Below are positions 9,281 through 17,772 of a DNA stretch of 50,714 bases, piece after piece. How positions within the stretch are numbered: the stretch's first letter is position 1; each line of letters starts with the position of its first letter. Both the position numbers and the translations under genes were made by a program. The stretch comes from Bacteroidales bacterium (GTDB taxonomy: Bacteria > Bacteroidota > Bacteroidia > Bacteroidales > JAADJA01), in NCBI GenBank assembly GCA_020052415.1, contig JAGVPB010000060.1:1-50714 (forward strand), written 5' to 3'. Under the pieces are notes generated by a model. That model was not told where the DNA came from and ran no database searches. It saw nothing but the letters and a program-made list of their open reading frames with translations.

Positions 9281-11446
9281 TCAGTCTGCAACTATTGTCA
9301 TTTCATCTATAAGATGCCCGGCTCCGGCAAATTTATCTATGATAAACAGGCAATACCTTATGTCGAGGCCAATATTGCGGCATTGTGAAATATCGTAGTC
9401 AATATCGCTCATTGTTCCTTCCCAGCAACGGTCGAAGTTCAATCCGATCAGGTTGCCGTCTGCGTCGAGAACAGGACTCCCTGAGTTTCCGCCGGAGGTA
9501 TGATTTGTCGCAGTAAAGCAAACATGCATGGTTCCATCCTGGTCGGCATAATTTCCGTAATCTTTATTCAGGTAAAGTTCCTTAAGTTTTTCGTCAACTA
9601 CGTAGTCGAAAATATCAGGATCTTCTTTCTCCATGATGCCTTCAAGTGTTGTAAAATAATTATATGCGACCGCATCTGACGGATTAAAGCCACTGACATT
9701 TCCATAGGAAATTCGAAGTGTGAAATTGGCGTCAGGGTAAAAATTCTTCATGGGTTGCATTTCAATCTGAGCAGCCATATATATTCGCATCAGGCTGTCA
9801 AGTTTAAGAGAATTCGCAGAGATCACACTTACATACCGGGAATTAGCAAATATTCCTGTTTCAACTGCGATTTTGAAAGCAATGTCCTTTTCAAGGATTT
9901 TATAGTCCGGCCTTTTGTAATTATCAAGCAGAGGAATTAGTTTTTCCTTTGATGTAAAAACCGATCTGCTGTAAATCTTTTCACACATTTTTTCCACATC
10001 CTGATCGCAGTTGTTATACAAACGGGTCAATACCGCCGGCAGTTCAGATTGATCCTTATCAGAAAACAGAGCCGTCATAAGTGCAATAAATACATCTTTA
10101 TCAACTGCGACCTGGTAGTTTTTATAAAAAGTATCGGAAGCTTTTTTTAAATCACTTGCCAATGCCTGAATTTTCTCAACGCCCGCGTTTTTGTCTTTGC
10201 TTGCATTGACCATGTCGCGATAAGTTCTTGCATATTTTATCAGTTCAATCCCAAAAACAGATTCTCCGAGGAAAATAGAATTCCTGTAAACTGGGCTTAA
10301 CTCGTTATAAATCTTTTTAAACTCATCGAGCAATGTCCTATACTTCAGGCGCCTTTCTTCCGAAGTGCCTGCCCACTCCTGAAATTCCAGTTCAAAAGCC
10401 TCCTTTTTGTCAATGGTTTTCAATCGCATGATCCCCCTGTTTTCACCGATGGATTTTTTCCAGCCATTAGCGATGCCGGCAAGCTTGGCAGCATATTGAA
10501 TGCGGATTTCAGGGCTATCATTCATTGCCTGCTTGTAAATATCAATTCGTTTACCCTGAAGTGCAATCCTGACCGGATTGATATAATTAACCTGTAAATC
10601 AACTCCAAAGGAAGGAATATATTCCGTTGTACTGCCGGGATATCCGAAGATAAAAGTAAAATCATCCTGCTTAACGCCCCTGGTTGAAATGGTAAGATGT
10701 TTTTTGGGTTTATACGGAATATTATGAACTGAATATTTTGCCGGGTTGTTTGCTGAATCGGCATAAATCCTGAACAAAGAAAAATCACCTGTATGCCGCG
10801 GCCACATCCAGTTGTCGGTATCACCGCCAAATTTTCCGATGCTGGAAGGAGGAGCGCCGACAAGGCGGACATCCTCAAAAACCTCATTAATAAAAAGGAA
10901 ATAACGGTTCTGACAAAAAAATGATTTCACCAATGCATTGTACCGGGTATCTTTAACAGCGTCCTCCTTTATTTTTATGATGTTTTCCTCTATTTTGGCA
11001 CTTCTGTCAGACTCGTTCATATTTAGTTCAACGCCTTCAAGAACTTGTTCTGTTACTTCTTCCATCCGGATGAGAAACGTGACTTTGAGACCCGGGTTTG
11101 TAAGCTCTTCTGATTTGTCCATTGCCCAGAAGCCATTGGTAAGGTAATCATGTTCCAGCGAAGAATGGGATTGAATCCTGCCGAAACCGCAATGATGGTT
11201 TGTAAGAATGAGACCTTCCCCGGAAATCACTTCTGCAGTACAACCGCCGCCAAAAATGACAATTGCATCTTTAAGACTTGAATGATTTTCGCTGTAAATG
11301 TCTTCTGCAGTAATCCTCATTCCCATAGCTGCCATTTCCGCTTCATTAAGTTCGCCAAGGAATAAAGGTATCCACATACCTTCATCAGATTTTGCAGGAT
11401 TGGTGAACAAAGCAATTGCAAGTACAGTGATGAAAAGTTTCTTCAT
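9281..11446 (-). CDS. dpp11: S46 dipeptidyl-peptidase, DPP11-like (Asp/Glu-specific)
   Basis: An exported serine exopeptidase that removes dipeptides from peptide N termini. Length is 721 residues with a signal peptide (about 1-20) and mature start DEGMWIP, typical of S46. The catalytic triad elements are visible: H85 in TNHHCG, an Asp in the conserved GGDTDNWMWPRHTGDF block, and S655 in GGNSGSPV. Residue 673 is arginine (NFDRCWEG). In Porphyromonas enzymes this position separates DPP11 (Arg, acidic P1) from DPP7 (Gly, hydrophobic P1), and H85, S655 and R673 fall at the same numbers here. Specificity is an inference from that residue. Such enzymes feed peptide and amino acid catabolism. A CAAATATA (-7) motif lies upstream. 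Confidence 0.93.
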   Translation of the reverse strand: MKKLFITVLAIALFTNPAKSDEGMWIPLFLGELNEAEMAAMGMRITAEDIYSENHSSLKDAIVIFGGGCTAEVISGEGLILTNHHCGFGRIQSHSSLEHDYLTNGFWAMDKSEELTNPGLKVTFLIRMEEVTEQVLEGVELNMNESDRSAKIEENIIKIKEDAVKDTRYNALVKSFFCQNRYFLFINEVFEDVRLVGAPPSSIGKFGGDTDNWMWPRHTGDFSLFRIYADSANNPAKYSVHNIPYKPKKHLTISTRGVKQDDFTFIFGYPGSTTEYIPSFGVDLQVNYINPVRIALQGKRIDIYKQAMNDSPEIRIQYAAKLAGIANGWKKSIGENRGIMRLKTIDKKEAFELEFQEWAGTSEERRLKYRTLLDEFKKIYNELSPVYRNSIFLGESVFGIELIKYARTYRDMVNASKDKNAGVEKIQALASDLKKASDTFYKNYQVAVDKDVFIALMTALFSDKDQSELPAVLTRLYNNCDQDVEKMCEKIYSRSVFTSKEKLIPLLDNYKRPDYKILEKDIAFKIAVETGIFANSRYVSVISANSLKLDSLMRIYMAAQIEMQPMKNFYPDANFTLRISYGNVSGFNPSDAVAYNYFTTLEGIMEKEDPDIFDYVVDEKLKELYLNKDYGNYADQDGTMHVCFTATNHTSGGNSGSPVLDADGNLIGLNFDRCWEGTMSDIDYDISQCRNIGLDIRYCLFIIDKFAGAGHLIDEMTIVAD

Positions 11447-11468
11447 TATAACTTAGTTTAACAGTGGG

Positions 11469-11476
11469 CAAATATA
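11469..11476 (-). promoter_or_regulatory. Putative -7 box of the S46 peptidase gene
   Basis: On the minus strand this reads TATATTTG, an exact TAnnTTTG match 22 bases before the ATG at 11446. Confidence 0.5.
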
Positions 11477-11535
11477 ATAAATAGAAATACCCTGCATATA
11501 AATGAAGAAAAAAAACAATCGAAATCCGGAAATCT

Positions 11536-11700
11536 GAGTGGTTTCTGGTTACTGGTTTCTGGTTGCTGGCTGCTGGTTCTGTGTTCCGGGTTCTGTGTTC
11601 AGAGTTCACATGTCCCTTGGCCGACTGCTCTCGCCTTTGGCGAGACCGACTTCTTTATATCTTTTTACTGATCACTGGTTGCTGGTTATTGTACTTTTCA
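11536..11700. repeat. Intergenic CTGGTT/GTTC-type repeat tract
   Basis: The 375-base gap 11447-11821 has no credible gene. From about 11536 it holds degenerate units such as ggtttctggttactggtttc, followed by gttccgggttctgtgttcagagttc, then a short palindrome (listed separately) and another actggttgctggtt run. Related GTTC runs occur at 17625-17665 and 50495-50530. Confidence 0.55.
11629..11645. repeat. REP-like palindrome, copy 1
   Basis: A perfect 7-bp inverted repeat TCTCGCC-TTT-GGCGAGA. The same stem with loop GTC recurs at 50473-50489. Both copies sit in gene-free spacers beside GTTC-rich tracts. Confidence 0.6.
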
Positions 11701-11821
11701 TACAATAAGCAACATGCGACAAGCAACAATACCCTGATGTCAGTTTAAAAATAAATAATCAGATAACAGGTTGCTTGTATTTGTGAATTAACCGTTAACC
11801 CAATAAGATTTTGTCGAAAGC

Positions 11822-13888
11822 TTACTTAAATTCTTTCGGAACCTGGCAATTTACATTATTAAAATTCTCAGGGAACAGTTCATTTTTATCATTATTATCC
11901 GTTTGTCCGTCAAGGTTAATATCTCCTGACAAATAACTTCCTGACCCTGCCTGGGGCGTCCAAACTGTGTTTTTATCCAGGCTATCAATTTGTCCGTCGG
12001 CATTCATGTCTCCGGTTGCCATTCCCCAAACGCCCGTATTCATGATGTCTTTACAACCTGCTGTTCCGCCATAGATCTGAGTTACATCAGTTGAAAAATC
12101 ATAGCTGTAAATTCCTCCGGATGCAGTAACCGGCTGGTTGCTCATGATACCGACATGATTCCGGTGCCAGATTACGAGATACAGGTCGTCCGTTACATTA
12201 ATATCGAACCTCAAAGGACTTACTCCGTCAGTCCCAACAACGTAACCATATCTATGCACGAAAGCAGCCTGTCGTGCGACAATCGTTTGTTCAGTGGCGG
12301 TAGAAGCATCTCCCTGTGTTTCCCGGCATTCTACAAGTATCCAATCTACGATGTTAGGATTGGGAATTGCAGGAACACTCTCAGTTCCATTATAATTCCA
12401 TGGTGGGAGATTAAAAGGTTGGGTCAGGGGAATAAGGCCTTTTTGGAACAGGCCGGCATTCATTTCAAATGTCCAGTCATCAAAAGGGCCTTCGAGAAAT
12501 ACGGTTGCATTAAGTGTAATGCCTGTAATATAGAATTCAGTTGTTTCGATGGTGCTGAAGTTTCCACCATGCTGAATGATATCACCGTCAATATCGGTTA
12601 GTTCATAATAACCATTTCCGGAAGCACAGCAAATCCCATCACCTCCTGAGTCGTTGATCACAAACCTGTAACAATTTGTCTCGTTGAAATTAATTACCTG
12701 TTGTATCAGCGTATTTGGCTGACCGGAGTAAGGCCCTCCCGATGCCACAACTGTTCCGGCAGAATTCTTAAACTGCCAGGTAGTCTGGTTCGGATTGTTA
12801 TCCGTCATGATTTCAAGATTGACCTTAATGTTGTAGGTGGAAGCCTCAATAAACGAACCTTCCGTTGTGTCATTTGATGGATTAAGGTCAGCCATGCCAT
12901 TGGTGCTGTACAAATATGCAACGAAGTCATTGACAGGCTCAACGGTGTAAGTCATTTGAGGCAGTGAAATATTCTGAACCTGGTTTGTGCTGAGACTACC
13001 GGACCAGTTGTAATTGGCCAGTATTCCATTATTAAGACTGTATTTGATTACCGCATTGGTAACATTGATGTTTGATAAATTCTTCAACTGGACAACAGGA
13101 TTAGCAAATCCTGAACAGGCTTCGATGGGCAGATTATTCACACCGAGAAGCGATGCGTCTGCTGCCATTCCCTGTAAGTCGTTGATAGGAAGCTTAACCG
13201 TCTGCAGTACTTCCTTGGTTGAATTGTTCTGGAGGAAGGCGACAATTTCGCAGTTTGCAAGGTTCCAGCTCGCCCCGACATTAAAATCGAGGGTTACCGT
13301 CTGAACCGGTCCTGATGTGAAATTCACACTGGTTCCGTTGGCATTCGGCGCCAACAGCCGGGTTACGTGGTTAAATACATCGCCACTGTAACTCAGGTTC
13401 GATTCGGTAATCGCAAACTGGAAAACAGGATTTGCGCCTGTATAAGTTCCGACCTTTTCAATGGTTGCAATTACATCATAATTCAAACCCGTATGAGTTC
13501 CGTTCAACTGGATGGTAAAATGCGATGAAACGACAATGCGCTGGTTGTACTTTGTTAAAAACTGACTGTACGTTCCGGAAGAACCGCCAAGTACATTTGT
13601 AATGCCGTCGAAATAGGAATTAGGGATACTGCTTATCCCATAATAACTAATTCTTGCCTGTGAATAGGAGTTTGTAAAACCGCTGTAGGAAGATGAAACA
13701 TGATGTTCAAGTACTGCCACATCATATCCGTTTGTTATCAAATCGTCAGCTGCCTGTGCTGCGTATGGACAGTAAGTTCACCAGGTAGCGGTACCGATTT
13801 CTATTAAAACATTTTCTCTAGGGACCACTTGAGAAAATGATATAAATGCAAATAAACACAATGACCAAAGGAGTAATTTTTTTTTCAT
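11822..13888 (-). CDS. Candidate selenoprotein: secreted Omp28/thioredoxin-like protein with in-frame UGA
   Basis: From the ATG at 13888 the frame gives a signal peptide (MKKKLLLWSLCLFAFISFSQ), then VVPRENVLIEIGTATW, a TGA at 13780-13778 (codon 37), then TYCPYAAQAADDL, and stays open to the TAA at 11824-11822: 688 residues if UGA is decoded. Omp28-related proteins carry WCxxC at this point, so the UGA replaces the first redox cysteine (U-T-Y-C), the usual signature of selenocysteine in thiol oxidoreductases. Without readthrough only 36 residues are made; a later ATG at 13741 would lose the signal peptide and redox site. Mid-regions are beta-rich, including NDSGGDGICCASGNGYYELTD. Two calcium-loop motifs (GDMNADGQIDSLDK, GDINLDGQTDNNDK; about 626-671) resemble a dockerin. 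No T9SS sorting tail is seen. The alternative is a nonsense mutation or sequencing error. Confidence 0.7.
13744..13763 (-). promoter_or_regulatory. Possible SECIS-like hairpin after the UGA
   Basis: In the mRNA, 14 bases after the UGA, CG-CAGC pairs with GCUG-A-CG (one bulged A) around the 7-base loop ACAGGCA, which holds a GG. Position and bulge recall bacterial SECIS elements such as that of E. coli fdhF. However, the stem is short and the loop lacks a G in its first two positions. This is a hand-drawn fold only. Confidence 0.25.
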
Positions 13889-13992
13889 ACGACCTGAATT
13901 TTGAATGAGGGGGTAAATGTATTAATTAATTACAAATTGCAAAAACAATTTTAAAATATGAACATAAAGAAGTCATGTGTCCATTTTTTTGG

Positions 13993-14032
13993 AATAAATG
14001 AACACATTATATAAATTAGTTCAATAAATGAA
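13993..14032 (+). promoter_or_regulatory. Possible operator repeats upstream of fic
   Basis: The 10-mer AATAAATGAA occurs at 13993-14002 and 14023-14032, exactly 30 bases (about three helical turns) apart. An inverted pair, TGAAC (13999-14003) and GTTCA (14019-14023), is nested within. The second copy touches the promoter, as an operator would. Confidence 0.4.
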
Positions 14033-14034
14033 TA

Positions 14035-14042
14035 TATATTTG
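14035..14042 (+). promoter_or_regulatory. Putative -7 box of fic
   Basis: TATATTTG, an exact TAnnTTTG match. Transcription would start near 14049, which makes the GTG at 14047 unlikely as a start and favours the ATG at 14068. Confidence 0.5.
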
Positions 14043-14067
14043 CAACGTGTTCAAAAAATACGAAAAA

Positions 14068-15195
14068 ATGGACGTGAGAACATCAGATCCTTTTGACCGG
14101 CATAAACCTTTCAATCATTTACCGTTGCTACCACCGGAATTTGACTTAAACGATCCAGAAGTATTACTGAACTGGGGCTATGCCTCAAGAAACCTTGCAG
14201 AACTTCGAAGGAATATTCTAAGACTCCCAAATCCTAATATGCTTTTAAACACAATTTCACTTCAGGAAGCAAAAAGAAGTTCGGAAATTGAAAATATTTT
14301 TACAACCGATGATGAATTATACAGAGCTATTTCCGATTCGGTTAGAGAAGAAAATGCAAGCCCCGAAACAAAAGAAGTTTTAAGGTACCGTGAAGCGTTA
14401 TGGTCTGGTTATAGCAACATTATAGATAAAAGAGAAATAAGTCAGGAGTCCGTTATTAAAATTTATCAAAAAATAAAAAATACCAAACAGGGGATCAGAC
14501 CACCGCAATCACAGGTGGTTATCAGGAAAGGGCAAAGCGACCTGAATCCGGGAGAGATTGTTTACACACCGCCCAGGGGTCCGGAAGTTATTGAGGTGAA
14601 ATTGGCAAACTTGATTACGTATATTAACGACAATCAACATTATCCGGGTGATCCGTTGCTGAAAATGGCCATTTCCCATTATCAGTTCGAAGCTATTCAT
14701 CCTTTTTCTGACGGTAATGGCAGGGCAGGCAGAATTTTAAATATTCTTTACCTTGTAAATCAGGGATTACTTACCTATCCAGTTTTATATCTGAGCAAGT
14801 ATATCATTGAAAATAAAAACGAGTATTACTATTGCATTGGGGCCGTTACACAAAAAAAGCACTGGAAAAACTGGTTGATATTTATGATGAAAGCAGTGGA
14901 AAACACTGCAAAAAGTACCAATATTCTGATTGATTCCATTTATGACCAGATGTCTGCCACAATGGATTATGGGAAAAAAGAGCTGAAGTGGTACAATAAA
15001 GAGTTGAATGAAGCACTGTTTTATCAGCCATACATCAAACAGAAAACTCTCAGTGAAGTGATTGGACGCACCAGTCGGACAACTCTTACAAAATATATGG
15101 CCGAATTATGCCGGTTAGGAATAGTGACAGCAAAGCAGGAAGGTAAGGAAGTTTTTTATATCAATAATGATTTGGTGAGGATATTGGGAGGGTAA
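14068..15195 (+). CDS. Fic family AMP-transferase with C-terminal winged helix
   Basis: A probable protein AMPylator: Fic domains transfer AMP (sometimes other groups) to hydroxyl side chains. Numbered from this ATG (375 residues), the catalytic motif HPFSDGNGRAGR is at 211-222. An inhibitory-helix motif of the S-x-x-x-E-N type (SSEIEN) is at 71-76, on the N-terminal side, as in class II self-inhibited Fic proteins. The end (KTLSEVIGRTSRTTLTKYM and following) reads as a winged helix-turn-helix, so it may bind DNA. A GTG at 14047 would add seven residues but lies upstream of the expected transcript start. Repeats before the promoter hint at autoregulation. There is no separate antitoxin gene. 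It converges on dxs with a 2-base gap. Confidence 0.92.
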   Translation: MDVRTSDPFDRHKPFNHLPLLPPEFDLNDPEVLLNWGYASRNLAELRRNILRLPNPNMLLNTISLQEAKRSSEIENIFTTDDELYRAISDSVREENASPETKEVLRYREALWSGYSNIIDKREISQESVIKIYQKIKNTKQGIRPPQSQVVIRKGQSDLNPGEIVYTPPRGPEVIEVKLANLITYINDNQHYPGDPLLKMAISHYQFEAIHPFSDGNGRAGRILNILYLVNQGLLTYPVLYLSKYIIENKNEYYYCIGAVTQKKHWKNWLIFMMKAVENTAKSTNILIDSIYDQMSATMDYGKKELKWYNKELNEALFYQPYIKQKTLSEVIGRTSRTTLTKYMAELCRLGIVTAKQEGKEVFYINNDLVRILGG

Positions 15196-15197
15196 TA

Positions 15198-17108
15198 TCA
15201 ATTGATAATTTCACAAGTTTTTTTTGCAGTATTATATATCCCTTCCGCATCATAACCATAAAAGCGGTATAATTCCACTGGAGATCCCTGCCCCACAAAT
15301 TTATCGGGAATGCCAAGCCTTATGACTTTGGCAGAATAATTATGGTCATTTTTAAATTCGAGGACGGCGCTGCCTAAACCCCCGACAATGGTTCCGTCTT
15401 CAATTGTAATAACATTTTTAAAATTTTGGAAAACATCATGTAATGCAGATTCATCAAGCGGTTTCAGGAAACGCATGTTATAAACGGCAGTTTTTATACC
15501 ATCATTATAAAGTTTTTGTGCGGCTTCCAGTGCAAAATTTCCTGTAATACCAATAGAAAGGATCGCTATATCACTTCCATCCCTGATCTTTTCTGCCTTG
15601 CCAATTTCAATGGCTGTGAAAGGCAGCTTCCATTCGGTGAGGAAGCCTCTGCCTCTCGGATACCTGATTGAAAATGTACCTGAACTTTCTAATTGTGCAG
15701 TGTACATCATGTTGCGGAGTTCCAGTTCGTTCAGGGGCGCAGCAATTACAATATCAGGGATCATTCTCATATAGGCCAGGTCGAATGCGCCATGATGGGT
15801 CGCACCATCTTCACCTACCAAACCTCCGCGGTCGAGGCAAAATACAACATGTAGTTTTTGAAGGGCTACATCGTGTATTACCTGGTCAAGTGCACGTTGC
15901 ATAAAAGTTGAATAAATATTACAGAAGGGGATCATCCCCTGTGTCGCCAGGCCGGCAGCGAATGTAACGGCATGTTGTTCTGAAATACCAACGTCGAAAG
16001 CCCTGTCCGGCATAACCTGCATCATCATGTTAAGCGAACATCCTGAAGCCATAGCCGGAGTGATGCCTACAATGCGTTCATTTTTTTCGGCTAATTCAAT
16101 GATTGTTTTGCCAAAAACGTTCTGGAATTTTGGGGACAATTTTTCAGCACATTCGGTATTAATGATCTCTCCCGTGTTTTTATCGAATACTCCCGGCGAA
16201 TGGTAGGTAGTAGGTTCCTTTTCGGCATTCGGCAAGCCTTTGCCCTTTACGGTAATGGTGTGCAATATTTTGGGACCCGGAATCCGCTTAAGATCGCGGA
16301 GGATTTTAACGAGATGGATCACATCATGTCCGTCAGTAGGGCCAAAGTACCTGAATTTAAAAGCTTCAAAAAGATTGCTCTTTTTTAAGATAGTTGATTT
16401 TACTGCATTCCCGACCTGCTTGATGATTGAACGGGAATTGGCGCCATAACTCGTATCACCACCCATTATTTTCCAAACCAAATCTTTAAACCGGTTATAT
16501 GATCTTGATGTGGCAATATCGAGAAGGTATTCTTTGAGTGCTCCTACATTTTTGTCAATAGCAATATTATTATCATTAAGGATAACAAGCAGGTTGGCTT
16601 TTGAAACACCGGCATTGTTCATGGCTTCCATTGCCATACCGCCTGTCATTGAGCCGTCACCGATGACGGCAATATGTTGCTTCCCGGTGTTTTTCAATAA
16701 GGATGAAGCGACAGCCATTCCAAAAGCGGCGGAAATGGAAGTAGAAGAGTGTCCGGTTCCAAAAGCATCATATTCGCTTTCCGACATTTTTGGGAAGCCG
16801 CTTATTCCGTCAAATTTACGAAGTGTGTAAAATCTGTCTTTCCTGCCTGTAATGATCTTATGTGCATAAGCCTGGTGACCGACATCCCATATCAGTTTAT
16901 CCGCAGGTGTTTCGAAAACATAATGAATGGCTACAGTCAGCTCTACCGTCCCAAGACTTGCTGACAAGTGACCCGGATTTACCGAGATCACTTCAATGAT
17001 AAACCGCCGGATTTCATCACACAGCCGGGGCAATTCATCCTCGCTGAGTTTTCTTAAATCAGCAGGAGAATTAATAGTGGATAATAAAGTCCCGGCTTCT
17101 GGAGACAT
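15198..17108 (-). CDS. dxs: 1-deoxy-D-xylulose-5-phosphate synthase
   Basis: Condenses pyruvate with glyceraldehyde 3-phosphate to make DXP, the entry step of the MEP isoprenoid pathway and a precursor for thiamine and pyridoxal in many bacteria. The 636 residues fit the family. Visible features are NPGHLSASLG (45-54), the thiamine pyrophosphate motif from GDGSMTGG (150-157) to NDNNIAID (178-185), the GHDVIHL segment, and the transketolase-like pyrimidine-binding segment around VGISEQHAVTFAAGLA. It is downstream of the suf genes on the same strand but has its own promoter motif 16 bases before the ATG. thiL, which acts in thiamine metabolism, is 7.5 kb away. Confidence 0.97.
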   Translation of the reverse strand: MSPEAGTLLSTINSPADLRKLSEDELPRLCDEIRRFIIEVISVNPGHLSASLGTVELTVAIHYVFETPADKLIWDVGHQAYAHKIITGRKDRFYTLRKFDGISGFPKMSESEYDAFGTGHSSTSISAAFGMAVASSLLKNTGKQHIAVIGDGSMTGGMAMEAMNNAGVSKANLLVILNDNNIAIDKNVGALKEYLLDIATSRSYNRFKDLVWKIMGGDTSYGANSRSIIKQVGNAVKSTILKKSNLFEAFKFRYFGPTDGHDVIHLVKILRDLKRIPGPKILHTITVKGKGLPNAEKEPTTYHSPGVFDKNTGEIINTECAEKLSPKFQNVFGKTIIELAEKNERIVGITPAMASGCSLNMMMQVMPDRAFDVGISEQHAVTFAAGLATQGMIPFCNIYSTFMQRALDQVIHDVALQKLHVVFCLDRGGLVGEDGATHHGAFDLAYMRMIPDIVIAAPLNELELRNMMYTAQLESSGTFSIRYPRGRGFLTEWKLPFTAIEIGKAEKIRDGSDIAILSIGITGNFALEAAQKLYNDGIKTAVYNMRFLKPLDESALHDVFQNFKNVITIEDGTIVGGLGSAVLEFKNDHNYSAKVIRLGIPDKFVGQGSPVELYRFYGYDAEGIYNTAKKTCEIIN

Positions 17109-17123
17109 AATTTATTTTTTATG

Positions 17124-17131
17124 CAAAAGTA
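17124..17131 (-). promoter_or_regulatory. Putative -7 box of dxs
   Basis: Minus-strand TACTTTTG fits TAnnTTTG. It lies 16 bases before the dxs ATG, giving a very short leader. Confidence 0.5.
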
Positions 17132-17230
17132 TATTTTTTTAAAGCGACATTCCTGGATTAACCAATCTTTTCAAATGAAGAACCAAAACCCTAAACCTCA
17201 GATTAATTGTTCCGGCAGGCAGCATCAGGC

Positions 17231-17554
17231 TTAAAGTAAACCGAGCTCAAGCATCGCTGCTTCCGACATCATGTCTTTATCCCAGGGTGGTTCAAATGTT
17301 AGCTCCACACGAACCTGGTTCAGTCCTTCAATATTACCGACACGCTCCTTCACTTCAACCGGAAGGGATTCAGCAACAGGGCAATTCGGAGAGGTAAGTG
17401 TCATCAGAATATCAACATTATAATCATCATCTATCTTTACTTCATAAATCAGGCCCAGTTCATAAATATTCACCGGTATCTCAGGGTCATAAACATCCTT
17501 AAGCGTTTCGATGACGGCATCGCCGAGGATTCCTTTTGTTATTTCGTTTGACAT
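17231..17554 (-). CDS. sufT: SUF-associated MIP18/DUF59 protein (SufT-like)
   Basis: A small 107-residue DUF59 protein. Family members help mature Fe-S proteins and are often encoded with suf genes. The family motif DPEIPVNIYELGLIYEV (23-39) is clear, as is TLTSPNCPVAESLP, which holds the conserved cysteine C58. It is the last suf-type gene here, 218 bases after sufE, separated by repeat-rich spacer. The name sufT rests on the domain plus operon position; PaaD-like function is excluded by context rather than by sequence. Confidence 0.9.
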   Translation of the reverse strand: MSNEITKGILGDAVIETLKDVYDPEIPVNIYELGLIYEVKIDDDYNVDILMTLTSPNCPVAESLPVEVKERVGNIEGLNQVRVELTFEPPWDKDMMSEAAMLELGLL

Positions 17555-17567
17555 AAAAATTAGTTCA

Positions 17568-17765
17568 AAGTTTCAAGTTTAATGTTTCAGGAAGCATGGA
17601 CCAAGGAGCACGGAGCAGGGAGTTTCGGGTTCAAAGTTCAGGGTTCTCTGTTCTCTGTTCTCTGTCCTGAGCTTGAGACATCTAATATCTAATATCTAAA
17701 ATCTAAAATCTAAAATCTCAAGTATCCTTTCTCAAGTCTCCTTTCTCATGACTAAATACTAAATA
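17568..17765. repeat. Composite simple repeats in the sufE-sufT spacer
   Basis: Three runs follow each other: ttcaaagtttcaagttt units, then gttcagggttctctgttctctg units (about 17625-17665), then ctaatatctaaaatctaaaatc units (about 17680-17725). No gene is visible. The spacer is unusually long for a tight suf cluster. Confidence 0.55.
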
Positions 17766-17772
17766 CTCAGTA

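Noticed and set aside
12155-12601. Plus-strand 148-residue frame opposite the candidate selenoprotein
   Set aside because: It is a shadow frame of a well-supported gene, with no domain or promoter of its own.
11822-13741. Taking the ATG at 13741 as the true start of a 639-residue protein
   Set aside because: It lacks a signal peptide and starts inside the thioredoxin-like domain, while the sequence upstream in the same frame encodes a perfect signal peptide and family motif up to the TGA.
13778-13780. UGA read as tryptophan by code reassignment
   Set aside because: Several intact genes in the window end in TGA at sensible places, and the family has cysteine here, not tryptophan.
14047-14067. 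GTG start for fic
   Set aside because: It lies only 5 bases after the -7 box, before or at the expected transcript start; ATG 14068 fits better.
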